A DNA stretch of 64,000 bases, taken from Streptomyces sp. YIM 121038 (GTDB taxonomy: Bacteria > Actinomycetota > Actinomycetes > Streptomycetales > Streptomycetaceae). Under the pieces are notes generated by a model. It was not told the origin of the DNA, searched no databases, and was given only the letters and a program-made list of their open reading frames with translations. The translations under genes were made by a program, and so were the position numbers. The first letter of the stretch is position 1, and every line of letters starts with the position of its first letter. The DNA is taken from positions 4,588,001-4,652,000 of the forward strand of contig NZ_CP030771.1 of NCBI RefSeq assembly GCF_006088715.1, read 5' to 3'. Positions 62,356 to 64,000 of the stretch are shown here, piece by piece.

Positions 62356-63134
62356 CCACGACCACCCCCACCCCCTCCTACCGGGTCACCCCGGCCCGCG
62401 TCCTGCGCTCCGAGTGGCACAAGCTGTGGACGCTGCGCACCACCTGGATCACCGTGCTCGCGGCGAGCGCCCTGGTCCTCGCGGTCGGCATCACCATGGG
62501 CAGCACGTACGACGGCGACGACTCCGACGTCGACACCATCGTCTTCACCCTCTTCGGCACCCAGCTCTCCCAGATCTGCCTCGCCGTCCTCGGCATCCTG
62601 GTCACCGCGGGCGAGTACTCGACGGGCATGATCCGCGCCTCCCTGACCGCCGTCCCGCGCCGCCGACCGGTCCTGTGGTCGAAGGCCGCGGTCTTCACGG
62701 CGGTGGCGTTCACCCTGTCCTTCGTCACCAACGTCATCACCTTCCTCACCGCCCAGATCTGGCTCGCGGACACCGACAAGAAGCTGACGCTGACCGACTC
62801 CGGCGTCCTCGGCGCCCTCACGGGCAACGCGGCGGGCGTCACCCTCCTCAGCCTGATCGCCCTGGGGCTCGGGGCGCTGCTTCGCTCGGTGCCCGGCGGC
62901 ATCGGCGCGTTCGTCGGCTCCGTGCTCGTCCTGCCGGAGATCGTCGGGACGCTGCCGTTCGGCGGCGTCGACGCGGTGGTGCGCTGCTTCCCCGCGCAGG
63001 CCGCCTCGTCGCTCGGCTCCCTCACCCGCGTGGACGACACGATCGCCCCAGGACCCGCCCTGTTCACCCTGGTCCTGTGGGCCCTCGCGGTCCTGACCGC
63101 GGCCTCGTACCTCCTCAAACGCCGCGACGTCTGA
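62352..63134 (+). CDS. ABC-2 type transporter permease
   Basis: 260 residues with six hydrophobic helices. It starts with RVLRSEWHKLWTLRTTW, the usual amphipathic ABC-2 entry, and contains GEYSTGMIRASLTAVPRR, a motif common in exporters paired with the ATPase type seen here. It forms the membrane part of the exporter. The sensor kinase gene follows 18 bases later, so the exporter may be controlled by that two-component system. Confidence 0.92.
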   Translation: MTTTTPTPSYRVTPARVLRSEWHKLWTLRTTWITVLAASALVLAVGITMGSTYDGDDSDVDTIVFTLFGTQLSQICLAVLGILVTAGEYSTGMIRASLTAVPRRRPVLWSKAAVFTAVAFTLSFVTNVITFLTAQIWLADTDKKLTLTDSGVLGALTGNAAGVTLLSLIALGLGALLRSVPGGIGAFVGSVLVLPEIVGTLPFGGVDAVVRCFPAQAASSLGSLTRVDDTIAPGPALFTLVLWALAVLTAASYLLKRRDV

Positions 63135-63152
63135 CCCGCACCGCCCCCACGC

Positions 63153-64000
63153 ATGGAACTCCTGTACGAGGATGAGCTCGTGGCCCACGACCCGCACCCC
63201 CTCACCCAGTACGTCCAGCGCCTGGTCCAGCGGGTGCGCGCCGTCGACGAGCGCCGCCCGCTGCTCTGGGACCTCCTGGTCACCGGCTTCTTCGTGACGG
63301 CCGGCGTCATCGACTTCGCCGGTGGCGGCTGGCGCAACGTCGCGCCCGACCAGGACGTTCCCGGCCCGCTCGTCCTCGCGATGAGCCTCGGTCTGACGCT
63401 GCCGCTGCTGTGGCGGCGCCGCCACCCGATGGGGACCCTCGCCGTCATGGTGGCGTTCGGCACGGTCAGCTCGGGCACCGGCGCGATGCTCCAGGCCGCC
63501 CTCGTCCAGCTCATCGTCCTGTTCAGCGTGGCGCTGCGGCTGCCCCTGCGGACGCTGGGGTGGGCGGGCGCGATGATGCTGGTGCCGCTGCTCGTGGGGA
63601 CCGTCCGCTATCCGAGGGGCAGTTGGGACCAGCAGATCGTGCCACAGGTGTGGGCGTACGCGATCGTCGCGCTCCTCGGCATCGCCGTCCGCTCGCGCCA
63701 GGACCACACCCAGGCCCTCGTCGAGCGCGCCCGCCGCCTGGAGGTCGAACGCGACCAGCAGGCCCAGCTCGCCGCGGCCGCCGAACGCACCCGCATCGCC
63801 CGCGAGATGCACGACATCATCGGCCACAACCTGTCCGTGATCACGGGCCTCGCCGACGGCGGCAAGTACGCGGCCGCGAAGTCCCCCGAGCACGCCGCGC
63901 AGGCCCTCGACGCCATCGGCTCCACCAGCCGTCAGGCCCTCGCCGAACTGCGGCGCCTCCTGGACGTCCTGCGCGACGACGCCCCGGAGGCCGCGGCCCT
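63153..64000 (+). CDS. NarL-type sensor histidine kinase, partial at right edge
   Basis: The frame is open from ATG 63153 to the end of the window (282 codons visible). A short N-terminal stretch precedes five to six transmembrane helices (about 40-185). A coiled coil (QALVERARRLEVERDQQAQL) leads to the HisKA_3 box TRIAREMHDIIGHNLSVI with the phosphorylated histidine. The ATPase domain is missing. Such kinases usually pair with a LuxR-type regulator just downstream, outside this window. Confidence 0.9.
   Translation, partial: MELLYEDELVAHDPHPLTQYVQRLVQRVRAVDERRPLLWDLLVTGFFVTAGVIDFAGGGWRNVAPDQDVPGPLVLAMSLGLTLPLLWRRRHPMGTLAVMVAFGTVSSGTGAMLQAALVQLIVLFSVALRLPLRTLGWAGAMMLVPLLVGTVRYPRGSWDQQIVPQVWAYAIVALLGIAVRSRQDHTQALVERARRLEVERDQQAQLAAAAERTRIAREMHDIIGHNLSVITGLADGGKYAAAKSPEHAAQALDAIGSTSRQALAELRRLLDVLRDDAPEAAA

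Overview
The window is chromosomal DNA of a Streptomyces or very close relative. It is very GC-rich, with strong third-position G/C bias and many GTG and TTG starts and short or absent leaders. It carries lineage markers: glnR, mshD (mycothiol), rsiG (WhiG anti-sigma), nur, csoR, a DUF397 protein and a GlnR-ppk-pst gene order like the SCO4126-SCO4185 part of the S. coelicolor core. All identifications come from reading the sequence; no searches were run. No rRNA, tRNA, CRISPR, intact insertion sequence or phage was seen.

Layout. 0-3.7 kb: a two-domain SRPBCC protein (cut by the left edge) and a HelD-type RNA-polymerase-recycling ATPase divergent from a TetR regulator. 3.7-8.75 kb: an unusual accessory module on the minus strand with a phosphotransferase, a HAD hydrolase, two paralogous GntR regulators, a DNA-binding-domain-less paralogue of their effector domain and a 62-residue membrane protein, linked by repeated CAACT/AGTTG inverted repeats. 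8.75-9.6 kb has no gene and holds degenerate repeats. 9.6-21.9 kb is core: asparaginase, rsiG, dtd, ygfZ, nur, a nitrobindin-like protein, a rhodanese operon behind a Cys-containing leader peptide, an LmeA-like protein, a ThiS-like protein, a hydrolase, glnR and a LacI regulator. 22.0-23.8 kb is a less GC-rich insert with an RHH protein and unrecognised proteins.

23.9-44.3 kb: a membrane-anchored trypsin-like protease, an OmpR/HisKA two-component pair, an ABC-F ATPase, a second LmeA-like protein, then a phosphate block: secreted 5'-nucleotidase, ppk with a CHAD protein and a Nudix hydrolase, a PHO box, pstSCAB, and a PiT transporter with its DUF47 partner. csoR and its operator follow. mshD sits inside this block.

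44.4-64 kb: lipoproteins, a Tat-type FAD oxidase, a PAP2 phosphatase and a transglycosylase/NlpC wall hydrolase. Then come a proline-rich membrane protein and a six-gene operon that reads like a stripped-down type IV secretion apparatus (split VirB4, TrbL/VirB6-like and VirB8-like proteins, and a VirD4-like protein without a Walker A). It matches the cmd differentiation cluster in gene number and character. The right end carries a GNAT gene, an ABC exporter pair and a histidine kinase cut by the edge.

A recurring theme is small interspersed repeats (called A, B and C here), some nested in one another and several lying inside coding sequences or directly in front of glnR.
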